From assembly GCA_022432975.1 (NCBI GenBank), contig CM039511.1, positions 20,300,557 to 20,364,556 on the forward strand: a stretch of DNA of 64,000 bases, read 5' to 3'. Position 1 is the first letter of the stretch. Every line of letters begins with the position of its first letter. Positions 54,668 to 64,000 of the stretch are shown here, piece after piece. The position numbers and the translations under genes were made by a program. The notes under the pieces are model-generated. The model did not search any database. It was not told the DNA's origin and saw only the letters and a program-made list of their open reading frames with translations. Source of the stretch: Begonia masoniana. Taxonomy: Eukaryota > Streptophyta > Magnoliopsida > Cucurbitales > Begoniaceae.

Positions 54668-55575
54668 CTCATGATTTTCAAAACAATAAATCAAAATAAG
54701 TAACACAATAAATGGAAAAGATGAATATAAGCAAATGTTAAACAATAAATAATAAGCGAATAAATGGACCATTCTTGTCCCTCATAATAAGCGAATAAAT
54801 GGACCATTCTTGTCCCTCACGTGTTTACACTCGTTCAATAATCACTACACTCGTGTTTCTCTTGAAACTTAGCTTTTATAAAATAAGCTCGCCCTCTAAC
54901 CTCTTACCACTTAATCTCCTCTTTTGGTTCTTAAAGTAAGAACTCAATCAAGAGACAATTCAACAAATGCAACTAGAAAATTTCAAAATTTTCAAACTTT
55001 AAATCCAACGTTCAAGAATGACTAGAATCAAGTCACTAAGCCGCTAGAATCAATCTTAGGATATTACGTTTTGAAGAATTTGATGCTCAATGAATATATA
55101 AAAAAATCATCGGAGGTGATATCTTGAAACAACTAAAGTATTCACAAGAATAGAAATTTCCCAGTAAGATACAAAAATTTGCAGAAGTAGGTTAATAACT
55201 AGATATTTGGCACAATATGATCTTTAAGGGGTATGTGAAATCAATACATGCGAAAATCAACCCAATAAGCCTCATGAAACTCAAGATTTAACGAATCAAA
55301 ATTTTTCCAAGGAATTTTAAAACTTGCAGAAATAGAAAACCGATTAGATATTCGGATTCTAGAGATCGAGATATACGAGAGTATCTACTTTGCGAAAGTT
55401 TCCAACCACTTTTTTTTTTAAATTCAAAGAAATCTCAAAAACTTGAGAATTTATAAGAGAGTAAGATTTTTTTTTTTTTTTTTTTTTTGTTAATTTGAAT
55501 AAGACAATGAAAAATAGATGGAAAAACAGTAAAGATAGCATATTGAATTGTAGGAGCCTTCGCTTTGATACCAAA
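54668..55575 (-). other. D/E-type gypsy leader (non-coding)
   Basis: AT-rich sequence between LTR G and a primer site at 55561-55575 (TTTGGTATCAAAGCG on the minus strand, a Met-tRNA type variant). It includes a 35-bp tandem duplication (54749-54818) and a poly-T/A run at 55469-55488. No coding motif. Confidence 0.6.
55561..55573 (-). promoter_or_regulatory. Primer-binding site next to LTR E
   Basis: TGGTATCAAAGCG on the minus strand, 2 bp from the LTR that ends GCATCA. The match to TGGTATCAGAGC has one change. Confidence 0.75.
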
Positions 55576-56330
55576 TGATGCAAACTTAGGATTTTAAAGA
55601 ATCTGAGACCTGACAACAACACAGAATAATCACATAAACGTCTTTATGATTCAAGAGGATAGAAGTTTGATTTGAACCAAACTTATTAGTTAAATCGAAA
55701 ACTATAAAGTTTGATTTTTTCAAGCAAACACTTGAAGAAGATCAAATTCCTTAATAATAACTTAAGAAGAGAGTTCAAAGAATCTCACCAAAAAACATAA
55801 GCTCAATTTTCATAAAAATTCCAAATGTCCCCAAAGAGTTACAACTCTAGTGTTTAAATAGAATACAAACAAACCCTAAAATGATAGTAAATAGTCTAAA
55901 ATATCTCTAAAAATATTATAGAAAGCAATTTAAAGTTAAAGGAGCTTAACTAATAAATAAAAATAGAAAGAAAATCATAGAAATATGAAAAAAGGAAAGT
56001 TTGGTAGCAGAGGATCGTACTTGGATGCAATAGGGTGCTTGGGCATAGGGCATGGGCCCAAATGCACGCACGCGGCCTGCTGAGTGCGTGCCCATGTTAG
56101 GGTTGTGCCAATTTTGATGTTTTGGCATCTTTTTGAACTCCAAGCCTCTCTATGCATCGCTATGTAATTCCATGCATATCCATGGTTTTTTATTCATGTT
56201 GTGATTGCTTTTTCTCTTGGCTTTTCATGACTAAATCATGTGGTTTTTTTGTATTTCGGGTTTCCTCTATTTTTTAATGGATCATAGTCCTTGACCTTGA
56301 GCTTGGTTGTACCTTTGTTTATATCACTCA
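55576..56330 (-). repeat. LTR E, 5' LTR of a D-related gypsy element (outer limit approximate)
   Basis: On the minus strand it ends AGTTTGCATCA. The part 55620-55800 resembles D's LTR (GATTCAAGAGG...AAGTTTGATTTGAACC against 50757-50900), but further out they diverge, so it may be a different subfamily from the LTR at 50307-51404. The right limit is estimated from the ~0.7 kb LTR length. Confidence 0.55.
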
Positions 56331-56833
56331 TCCCCAGATTACTTCTAAAATTCTTCTCGAATCTCTAACCTATCATTCTACTTTTATCAATATAATATTT
56401 TAAAATCCTAAACTTTTAATGATGGACCTCTTAATTGGGATAAACCCATCTCGCGGTCATTCTGAAAAAACCCCAAAAACTTGCATATTTTATTATTGTC
56501 CCCACATCATGTTTTCCAGCTATATGCAACCGACCCTAAATCCACCACCATTATAATCTAATATTCAGAATTTTTTTGAATTAAACTCATTAACGAAATT
56601 CATTAAAATCTCAAAAAGTTGAATATAACTATAATTCACTTCGAAAAATCCAATTAATCGAGCTCCCTAAATAACGGAACACTATGATAACTCAACTTAT
56701 AAAGACAATCGACTCAAGATTTTGTTGATTATTAGAGCAAAAATTCAAAAATTCAACTCGAAATATGGCTAAAAGGGATGTTGGGCCATCAAGGGGTGAA
56801 TATTTTAGCAGGCCAACATGTGAAGGCAAAGAC
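56331..56833. other. AT-rich stretch, nothing recognised
   Basis: No open frame of note, no clear repeat and no terminal motif. Confidence 0.6.
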
Positions 56834-58260
56834 TATCACGACCCAGCTTAAAAAGATCTAGTCGTCCGACCCTTAATTTTATTTCTTGATTAGCAGTGTA
56901 AATCTTAAATTTATTTAAAAAGGTTCAATAGAGACATTAAAATAGTATTAAATAAAAATGTCTAATGTTCGTGCATAAATGAAAATAAAAATAAAAGTCT
57001 AACTATAATGCTAACCTCACAGAAAATAAAATAAACTCTCTTATAGAAAATTAAAAAAACTACCGAGGAAAGAGTCTCTAGATCTATTCTTGCATTGGCA
57101 ATTGGGAACCACTCCGATTTAAAACTTAAAAGGAGGGAGATGTTTGAGGGTGAGTTGAGTAAACTCAGTATGGATAAAGTTTTATATGTACCTTTAACTC
57201 GAAAACAATGAATGTGCATGCTACATATAAAACATTTAATAAAAATTGATTTGAAAATGACCAAAAGGGGTAAGTGTTAAAAAAACTAACTATAATGCGG
57301 TACATATTTGAAATAATCTCTCTTACTGTATAAATTTTAGTGAAAATGGGAGGATTCACAAACCCCACGCACACCAAGTTGAAGGCATAACATAAACAAA
57401 TAAATAACATCGATACTCAGGCAATCGCAACTGTCACAATGACTTTGATTAAGTTTAAGGTTTTGCGTCTAGAGACACGATTTTCAGTTGTCCAATTACT
57501 TTAATTAACAACAAATAAACACATCATCTAACGGTGAGATGTACATAATAAAACAGGACTCACATATGGGTAGATCAAATTTAGTCTACACAACCAAAAT
57601 AACTAATAAATTAAATGTGCATGCTCGAATAAAAATATGCTCAGTGAAGAGTACACAAATAATATAAAAATTTTGCGGGAAATAAAAATAGACAAATCAT
57701 TCAATATAAAACCACGTCTCAATTATTATTTTAGAAAACAATGTTACGCTAAATATAAAATCAAACTCCTACATCAAAATTGCTCTGCCAATAATAAAGC
57801 CCAACAATTCAAAAAAGTCCGAAGTGTCGAATTTTAACTTTCAGCACCTAATCATTATATCATCAATCATATCATAATCGAGTCTCAAATTCACTTTCAA
57901 AACACACTCTGGGTCGCAACTTTCGTGGTCCGAGCTGCGGCTAGCCCAACCGAGCCACGGCCCTAGAAAATTGGGGGTTGGGCCTCGACTGGCTCAACCT
58001 GAGTCACACCTATGGAGGGTGGGTAATGGCTCAAGATTACCTAAGCCGCGACCCTGCATCTTCTAGCCAGTCGTCCGCCCACCTTTCTGTTTGGATTTCG
58101 ATAAAATTGAAACCCAAGAAGCAGCAGATTAAAGATACAACCCAAAGCATGATATACATCAATGAATCGCAGATCTTGAGCCCATTCTTAATCGAAAATC
58201 AACACCATAACAAATCCAGAAAACTGAAGCTTACCTCTGAAAATTGAAGCTTCAACGACA
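56834..58260 (-). repeat. Diverged LTR-like sequence (limits uncertain)
   Basis: Starts TATCACGACCCAGCTTAAAA, a one-base variant of the TGTCACGACCC end shared by other minus-oriented LTRs here. Familiar landmarks follow in degraded form: GGTGAGTTGAGTAAACTCAG near 57148 and a donor-like CAGAG|GTAAGC (minus) near 58235. I see neither the opposite end nor a target duplication. Confidence 0.45.
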
Positions 58261-59085
58261 CGTTGCCAGTTTCCTACGAAATGATTAGATTCTGGACCTT
58301 TAGAACAAAACCTTTTGACATAAAACTTTGAACCTTGTGAATCAAAATTTGAAAAAGAAAAGCTAGACCCTTGCCTACTCGGTTCTAATTCTTGTCTTTC
58401 AATTTCCCTCTTCGACATTCCTTTAAACGATAAGCCTCCGACCGCCACCAAAACATTCTCATAAAAATCCCAAGTTTCTGATAGAATTAGTATCAAGAGA
58501 GAGTAGTTGCTTACTATTAGAACTAATTGATCACTGTTTCCTTCTAGTTTAGTTGTTGTTTCAGTTACTGTCTTATCATTCATTTATTACTTCCTTGGAT
58601 GTATACAAATTGTACAGAACTCTTGATCATTATTCAAGCTTTTACGTTTTCTCCGTCCTGGTTTTTCTCTTCCTCCTCTATCAGAGAGTTTTCTCCAGGA
58701 TTTCAAATCCTTTCACTTACTAGAGACCTATCCTATCTCTCCCAATTCGTGCACACACTGCTCCAAAGCAAAATTTCTCCATGTACAATTTCCTCTCCTA
58801 AACGTTTGAAGTTCCTTACATAATGAAGGTTTGATATGAAAATAAGTCCTTCAATACCCAAAAATTAATCCTTCCATCCGACAGAACTACAAGAAGAAAA
58901 CAGCGGAAACAATAAAATATCTCACCTTTCTGAATGATGAACTCAATTCGCCTCAGCCTGTAAAAGTAATTTCTCTCCTTTCTTCTCGGCCTCGGCTCAA
59001 AGAGAGATAGTGATTTGAACAAGAAGAGATGGAGGTATCGGCTCCACTCATACAAATAGTAAAAATTTTATAAGTAGAGTTCTTC
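58261..59085. other. Unassigned stretch, possibly old LTR material
   Basis: Pyrimidine-rich blocks, and a region near 58488-58640 (TGATAGAATTAGTATCAAG to TCTTGATCATTATTCAAGC) that resembles a copia-type LTR, but without clean ends. A 131-codon frame on the minus strand (58188-58583) has no motif I recognise. Confidence 0.35.
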
Positions 59086-59185
59086 TCTCCTCCCATAGGA
59101 AAATGTATTTTGAGTTTATGTCAAAAACAAAAATGTCTCCTCCCGGAGGAAAATGCATTTTGAGTTTATGTCAAAAACAAAAATG
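59086..59185. repeat. 50-bp tandem duplication
   Basis: TCTCCTCCCATAGGAAAATG begins at 59086 and TCTCCTCCCGGAGGAAAATG at 59136. The remaining unit is almost identical. Confidence 0.93.
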
Positions 59186-60004
59186 TACGTATTTCGTTCT
59201 AAAGCGGAGAATATTGTCTTAGAAAAAAAAGATATAAACACTCTAAGCTTCAGCTTCAAAAATCCTCTCCTATAACCTTTCATTTTCATTATCCCTCGAA
59301 CTCACTCTTTCTCGCCCATTTACCGTCAAGTTCTCCTTCTCAACTCTCATTCTTTCTCTAATTAACATATCCTTCTTGCAGAAAATGAAGAGAAATAGGT
59401 GTCGTACCTCAATTTTAAAGAGGGAGAACTCGTCCACGTTGGTATGGGTGTGGCTGTGGCATCTTGCATGCTACACTCATGCCACGTGATATTTTTTTTA
59501 TTTTTGGTCAATAATTACAATATTTAAGGTCTTCTTCTACTCATTTCATAAGATCTGGGGAAATTCAGCTTCTTGAAAAAGTTCAGAAACTTGAAAAGTT
59601 GAGAAACCCATCAATGAGTCGACTGAGAAGTCCATTTAAGGGTAAATTCATTTAAAGTATGGGCATTTTTCCCTCTCTTTCTCTCTCTGATCTGAACTAT
59701 TTGGAAAATGGCTAAAATAAATATCCAAAAAAATGTAGAGAAAAGCATATACGATTCTGTAACAATCAAATATAATATGTGAAGTACAAGAGCTGTAAAT
59801 AGCCAATTGTGTTCATATTTTTTTCCTTTTCGAATCTGGACAACATAAGCACGACCTCTATCATCTCATGAGTAAAACAAAAAAAAAACAAAGTAAGAAA
59901 TAAATAAGAAATGAAAATAATAAATCTGCTTTTACTTGTAAATAATCTGCATCAAAAACTAGGTTATCACCCACCAGAAATCTCAGTTTTCTTCAGTTCA
60001 ATTG
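59186..60004. other. Region downstream of the bHLH gene, no gene seen
   Basis: AT-rich sequence with A-runs near 59880 and AATAAA-like hexamers on the minus strand (for example TTTATT near 59905), which could serve as the 3' end of the bHLH transcript. Confidence 0.45.
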
Positions 60005-60277
60005 TCAATAATCTGTCAATGCATTAACCATGATCTGCATCAGCCTCACTCTAGTTTCCAGCGATACTATATAATCCGCTGTCTCTCTAAACAACCCAGA
60101 TAATCCCTCTGATTGATCATCACTGTTAGGAACAAGCTTCCTTAGGGTTTTGACCTTTCTTTCTAACCCATTTTCTGCCAATTTTCTTGTTCTTCTCTTC
60201 ATCTTCCTCTTCAAGGAAACTCCTTTCTTCCTCATAACCACTCTCTCTTCACTTTCTTTTACCACAAAAACTCGCAT
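60005..60277 (-). CDS. UPB1: UPBEAT1-like bHLH transcription factor (90 aa)
   Basis: In Arabidopsis, UPBEAT1 represses peroxidase genes and so sets reactive-oxygen balance and the move from division to differentiation in roots; it is nuclear. Here a basic N terminus (residues ~15-35, [14 protein letters not shown]) leads into a helix-loop-helix: [12 protein letters not shown], a short acidic loop, and [20 protein letters not shown], ending MQIMVNAL. The VKTLxxLVPN...EGLxGLFRxTADYIxxLExxVxxMQxMVxxLT pattern is characteristic. The basic region lacks the usual E-box residues, as in this subgroup. The frame is intact. ATG 60277 is the first after the TATA box at 60402-60409, although the frame stays open upstream without another ATG. 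At 90 aa it is slightly shorter than the ~100 aa of the Arabidopsis protein. Confidence 0.88.
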   Translation of the reverse strand: MRVFVVKESEERVVMRKKGVSLKRKMKRRTRKLAENGLERKVKTLRKLVPNSDDQSEGLSGLFRETADYIVSLETRVRLMQIMVNALTDY

Positions 60278-60401
60278 ACTTTCAGAAAAACAGCAGCTGT
60301 TCTTGACTAAACTGCTGCGATTGATCTTCTCTCCTGTGGCTGCAGAGATGATTAATATCAGAAAGAAAATACCAATGAAGCTCTGATGGGATGGTAATGG
60401 C

Positions 60402-60409
60402 CTTTTATA
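60402..60409 (-). promoter_or_regulatory. TATA box of the UPB1-like gene
   Basis: TATAAAAG on the minus strand, 125 bp upstream of the ATG. A start about 30 bp downstream gives a leader near 100 nt without upstream ATGs. Confidence 0.75.
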
Positions 60410-61828
60410 AGGTGCAAGATAGGGAAGTGGGTTGGCGGCCGAATGAAAAGGATAATGTTATTTATTCAAAGGCAGGCACAAGAAAAGCCTCAAGCGACCA
60501 GTTCATCACTCTATTTTATAGCAGCCTCCCTCCCTCTTTTGGTATTTTCTCCAAAAAAATGGGATAATTAGAACATGATCTAGCATTTACTCCTTTGATC
60601 ATGAAGAACACTCTTTTTTTCCAACATAAACTATATAAAACTAATAGAACAAAATCTAAAACTGACATCTTTGCATCGAAAACATGTCCATTATCATAAC
60701 TTTCAAAGCTTTAGAATTTCCAGCAATTCGAGTTATTAATCGCGAGACATGGTATTTATTTAGTTCTAGATTAACAAAACACGTAAAGATAAAAACAAAA
60801 TTTGATGGGGTTATGAGAAGTTTGCTTTGAGCATGTTCTCCAACTCACAGAGCATGCATCCACATGATTCTTTTCAGCTGCCATCGCCAACAAACACCCT
60901 GGATTATTCCTCCAATACTTTCCAAACTCAAAATAAAATATTATCAAATAAAAATAGAAATGGAGGGTCGTTAGTTTCTTTCATTCCAGCTCAAGAAAGC
61001 ATGGCCCTCCACGTTTTGGAGACTGCCCTTTTTGGTATTCATGGTGGGTATAGCCTCCCCATGTTTCCAAGCAGGGAACCCTGTTCATAAAATTATGAGA
61101 GCATGAATTTGTCTGTCTGCAACTCTGCACATTTTTTCTTGGACAGTTTCAATTATAATGTTTGTATAAGATTTATAGATTTTCTCCTGACATTCATGAA
61201 TCTCCAATGTTTTCATCACAGTTGCTTATAAATTATGTTCTATGAAGCTGTCTTGCTCATAAGACCGCGAAGACAAAGCTTCAGGACCGATCAGATCAGA
61301 CAAACATATGCATGGATCTTTGTCTCTTATGCTACGTGGAAAAATAGGTTACATATTATAATTAGTTCTTAGCATTATTGGAGTTATTTTCAAAACCATC
61401 TATTAGGGTTTCTTTTAAAAAATAGAAAATAAAATTATTTGTCTACTAATTACAATTAATCAACCTATCTAGTTTCTATTTCTCCCCCCATAGATTCCAT
61501 TTTTTACCTAAGACTTTGCCTACCTCAAGAACATGCATCCACATGCATTCAAAAGAGGAACATTCCCAGAGGCGCGAACCTATATATCGAGCACCAATGA
61601 CTTTTTGTCATGCCAATAAACTATATGTTAGAAAATTAACCCTTTCAAAAAAACGGACGGAGGAGAATATTCACTAAAAAAATCTAAAATACAACAGCGA
61701 GCTTTTTAATTTAAACTTATATGCATTTATGAAGAAACGCAAAATTTTAAAGGAGATTTATAATATAGGTGATCAGCTCAGTTTAAAAAAATTTAGGTCA
61801 CAAACTCTAACACTTTATATTATAATAT
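60410..61828. other. Promoter side of the bHLH gene and intergenic DNA
   Basis: AT-rich and free of recognisable elements. An 87-codon frame at 60827-61090 (plus, starting MSMFSNSQSM) shows no family motif and no clear promoter; I treat it as doubtful. Confidence 0.5.
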
Positions 61829-63114
61829 GAGTAAAAACCATTTTAACTCCTAAACTATGAATATTTTTTGAAAACGCCCTTTAAATTAAAAACTCTAACC
61901 AATTCAACATTCAACTATCATAAACCTAATAATTTAACTCATAGCAGCCCTCCGATCACCCTTGTTCTGCATATTTTGCCTAGAACGAGGGGCCGATCTA
62001 AAACGAATGGCCCCTCATTCTGTCGGGGGATTCGTTTCACGTGCACGGCACGTGGAATGCAGGGCTGATAAAAAAAATGGCCCCTTTTCTGTCGGGGGGT
62101 CGTTGCAGGGGGTGGAGGCACCCCGTTTCACGTGCGGTGCACATGGAACTGGAACATGGGATCAACTTGAGAGAACGAGCCCCGTTCTCAATTATTGGAG
62201 TGGAGAACGCGGGGCCGTTCTCCAGAATAGGGTACCGATCTCAATTAATTGGAAGAGAACAGGGGGCCGATCTCCAAATTATATAAGAAGACAGCCCTCC
62301 ATTCTCACCTTCAGCTCGCGAAAACTCTAAACCCTCTAGGTCTTGCTTCAATACTCGCAAAAACCATGTCCATGAGTCCCTACACTCTGATTCGACGTTG
62401 GCAACAGCAACGTATACATTCTTTGGAATATTGGGGCAACGTAATTTTTGCAAGTATTGAAGCAAGACTTAGACACTGAATAGGGACGCGGATGGACAAT
62501 TGTTTCGGATCGACAAAAGGTATAATGCATTTATAATTGTTATTTCAAATATCGAGGCGTTGTGGTAGTTATATTGTTTTATGTTGACTCTGTTTTTTTT
62601 TTTTCAAATATCAGGAGTTGTTGTCTGCTGCATAGGATGAATTACCGTCAAGCCCTCAACGTCAATAATACAAAGAAAATTCGTCAGAGCAAGAAAATAG
62701 TCGAGAGGTTTTAAAGTTTTTGCGAGCTAGAGGTGAGATGGAGAGTTATCTCCTTATATAATTTTGGAGATCGGCCCCCGTTCTCCAGTCCAATAATTGA
62801 GAACGGGGGCCCGTTCTCCTGAGCTGGCCCCCTATTATAAAAGGCTCTTAAGAATGAGAGGCCAGCTCGAGAGAACGATCGCCCGTTCTAGTTCCACATG
62901 CACCGCAAGTGGAACGGGGGGCCTCCATCCCCCAACAGAACGGGGGGCCATTCATTTTAGATCAATCCCTCGGTCTAGGCAAAAAATATAGAATGAAGGG
63001 TGATCGGGGAGCCGCGAGATTTATGATAGTTGAAAGTTTGATTTGTTAGGGTTGTTAGTTTGAAGTTGTTTTAAAAAACAATTCATAGTTTAGAGGATAA
63101 AATGATTTTTACCC
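61829..63114. mobile_element. Foldback MULE-like element with inward TATA boxes
   Basis: Ends GAGTAAAAACCATTTTAACTCC and, on the minus strand, GGGTAAAAATCATTTTATCC. The arms match over about 415-515 bp (61829-~62342 and ~62700-63114) and share CCTAAACTATGAAT, ATCAACTATCATAAA-like and GGGGCCGATCT-like blocks. Each arm carries TATATAAG facing the centre (62280-62287 plus; 62753-62760 minus). The centre holds an inner inverted repeat (62339-62363 against 62448-62471). No transposase. The flanking 9-mers do not match, so the duplication has decayed or was lost. Confidence 0.8.
62339..62471. repeat. Inner inverted repeat of the foldback MULE
   Basis: GGTCTTGCTTCAATACTCGC and GCAAGTATTGAAGCAAGAC are inverted copies about 85 bp apart. 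Confidence 0.92.
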
Positions 63115-64000
63115 AATACTCATATTTGAAACAAGGCTACCCGCTTTTCTTGGATTTGCTTATTTTTTTAAGTTTAAAACATGATCGATTCGAGAAGCAA
63201 GGCAAAGACGGCTACAAGCACATGGACTCTATTAGCTATCACATGAAATATCTAAATTAGTAAACACGTGGGCACTTTTGATTGGTGAGCTATTAATTTA
63301 ATTATCTCTCTTTTTTTAATTCGAAACCACGAGGAAGCATCTAAATAAATGGTTGATACAGCTCAATTGCTTCAACAAAGCCTGCACGTTGTGTGGAATG
63401 ATCTTCCTAACACCCTTCTATTCCTTTTTCTTTTCTTTTTCCTAAGTGATAAGTTATTTTTATCAAAGAAATAAAAAAAAAAAAAAGGTTTGATATGTCA
63501 CGACATTTACAAGGATTTTGATTTTTTTTTTCGTAGCATGAGTTGCATTACATTTTAGAGATATATTTGATTACTTAATTATGTGAGTAGTAATTTTATG
63601 TTTACTCTGTAATCCTACCTGACAATCAATATTTGTCATGTCAGTGTGTATGATTAGAGAATAAACGTAATATTATTTTTTTATGAAATACAAATAACGA
63701 CCAAATAGAAGTGATATTTCAAGTATCCCCGCATTTAAGGAAACTAGCATTTGGAATTTAATCGTACTTAAAAGGTATTATATTAATATTTCATGATTAA
63801 GAGTATTTGAAGGTTTTTAAAAAGCTTTTGTTATATAAAAGTTAAAATAGGGTGCCCCTACCATGTGTATAAGGAAACTAACATTTCATAATCTTTTATT
63901 TTGCCAATTGGAGACGTTTACACTTACTGTATAAGTTAATAAATAACTAATATTCTACTTATGGTTTAAATATTTAATAATATTCAATAATATTTATTAA
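63115..64000. other. AT-rich intergenic DNA, nothing recognised
   Basis: No open frame over 60 codons with a motif and no repeat with clear ends. Poly-A and poly-T runs only (for example 63474-63486). Confidence 0.65.

Noticed and set aside
55946..56157. 60-65-codon minus-strand frames
   Set aside because: They lie within LTR E and have no motif or start context.
60827..61090. 87-codon plus-strand frame near the bHLH gene
   Set aside because: No recognisable motif, no nearby TATA box and low-complexity codon content; kept only as a note in the intergenic entry.

Overview
This is a eudicot nuclear genome segment that consists almost entirely of nested transposable elements. One recognisable host gene lies near the right end. 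The basis for calling it a plant is: Ty3/gypsy polyproteins of the Tekay/Del chromovirus type, Met-tRNA primer sites (TGGTATCAGAGC), MuDR and hAT transposases of plant type, a Cassandra 5S-bearing TRIM, and a UPBEAT1-like bHLH gene. I cannot name the species.

Layout. (1) Positions 1-31930 are one stack of insertions. A hAT transposon (5' end near 31930, minus strand, left end outside the window) is split by gypsy element B (3' LTR ends at 27123; most of its 5' LTR lies outside). B is split inside its reverse transcriptase by gypsy element A (5231-21743, target duplication GTTAT). A's 5' LTR carries a MULE with a captured host-gene fragment (7655-8887). A's 3' LTR is split by an inverted, related solo LTR (15364-20115, TAAGT), which is itself split by another solo LTR (16327-18579, GGAAG). 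The hAT also holds a fully palindromic MULE (28058-31206, TTTTAATTT), which is split by a B-family solo LTR (28592-30852, CCGTA). (2) 31931-36990 is mostly unassigned AT-rich DNA, plus a 705-bp LTR (35834-36538) of a second gypsy group. (3) About 36998-50152 is a decayed MuDR-type MULE on the minus strand. It is split by a complete coding-free LTR element (C, 37279-44949, ATCAA) and by a solo LTR (47460-49896, CCCTC). (4) 50307-56330 is a mosaic of gypsy group D: a 3' LTR holding a Cassandra solo LTR, an integrase fragment, a solo LTR with non-matching flanks, and a 5' leader plus LTR. (5) 56834-59190 holds a diverged LTR and unassigned sequence. (6) 60005-60277 (minus) is an intact UPBEAT1-like gene with a TATA box. 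(7) 61829-63114 is a second foldback MULE.

All gag-pol, hAT and MuDR reading frames seen here carry stops, frameshifts, duplications or insertions, so none looks autonomous.

The most unexpected signal is in the LTRs. Eleven large Tekay-like LTR copies from at least seven otherwise poorly alignable families share one layout: TATA-type promoter, ATG-poor pyrimidine-rich leader exon, first splice donor, a 34-52-nt mini-exon ending in a near-perfect AG|GTAAGT donor, a GGCC(N)GGCCTACA module, an intron of about 510-580 nt, and a TGTAG|GT acceptor. Nearly all also have a family-specific array of short repeats or hairpins nearby. This looks like a conserved multi-intron transcribed leader inside the LTR. 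I know of no description of it; it should be tested with RNA-seq.
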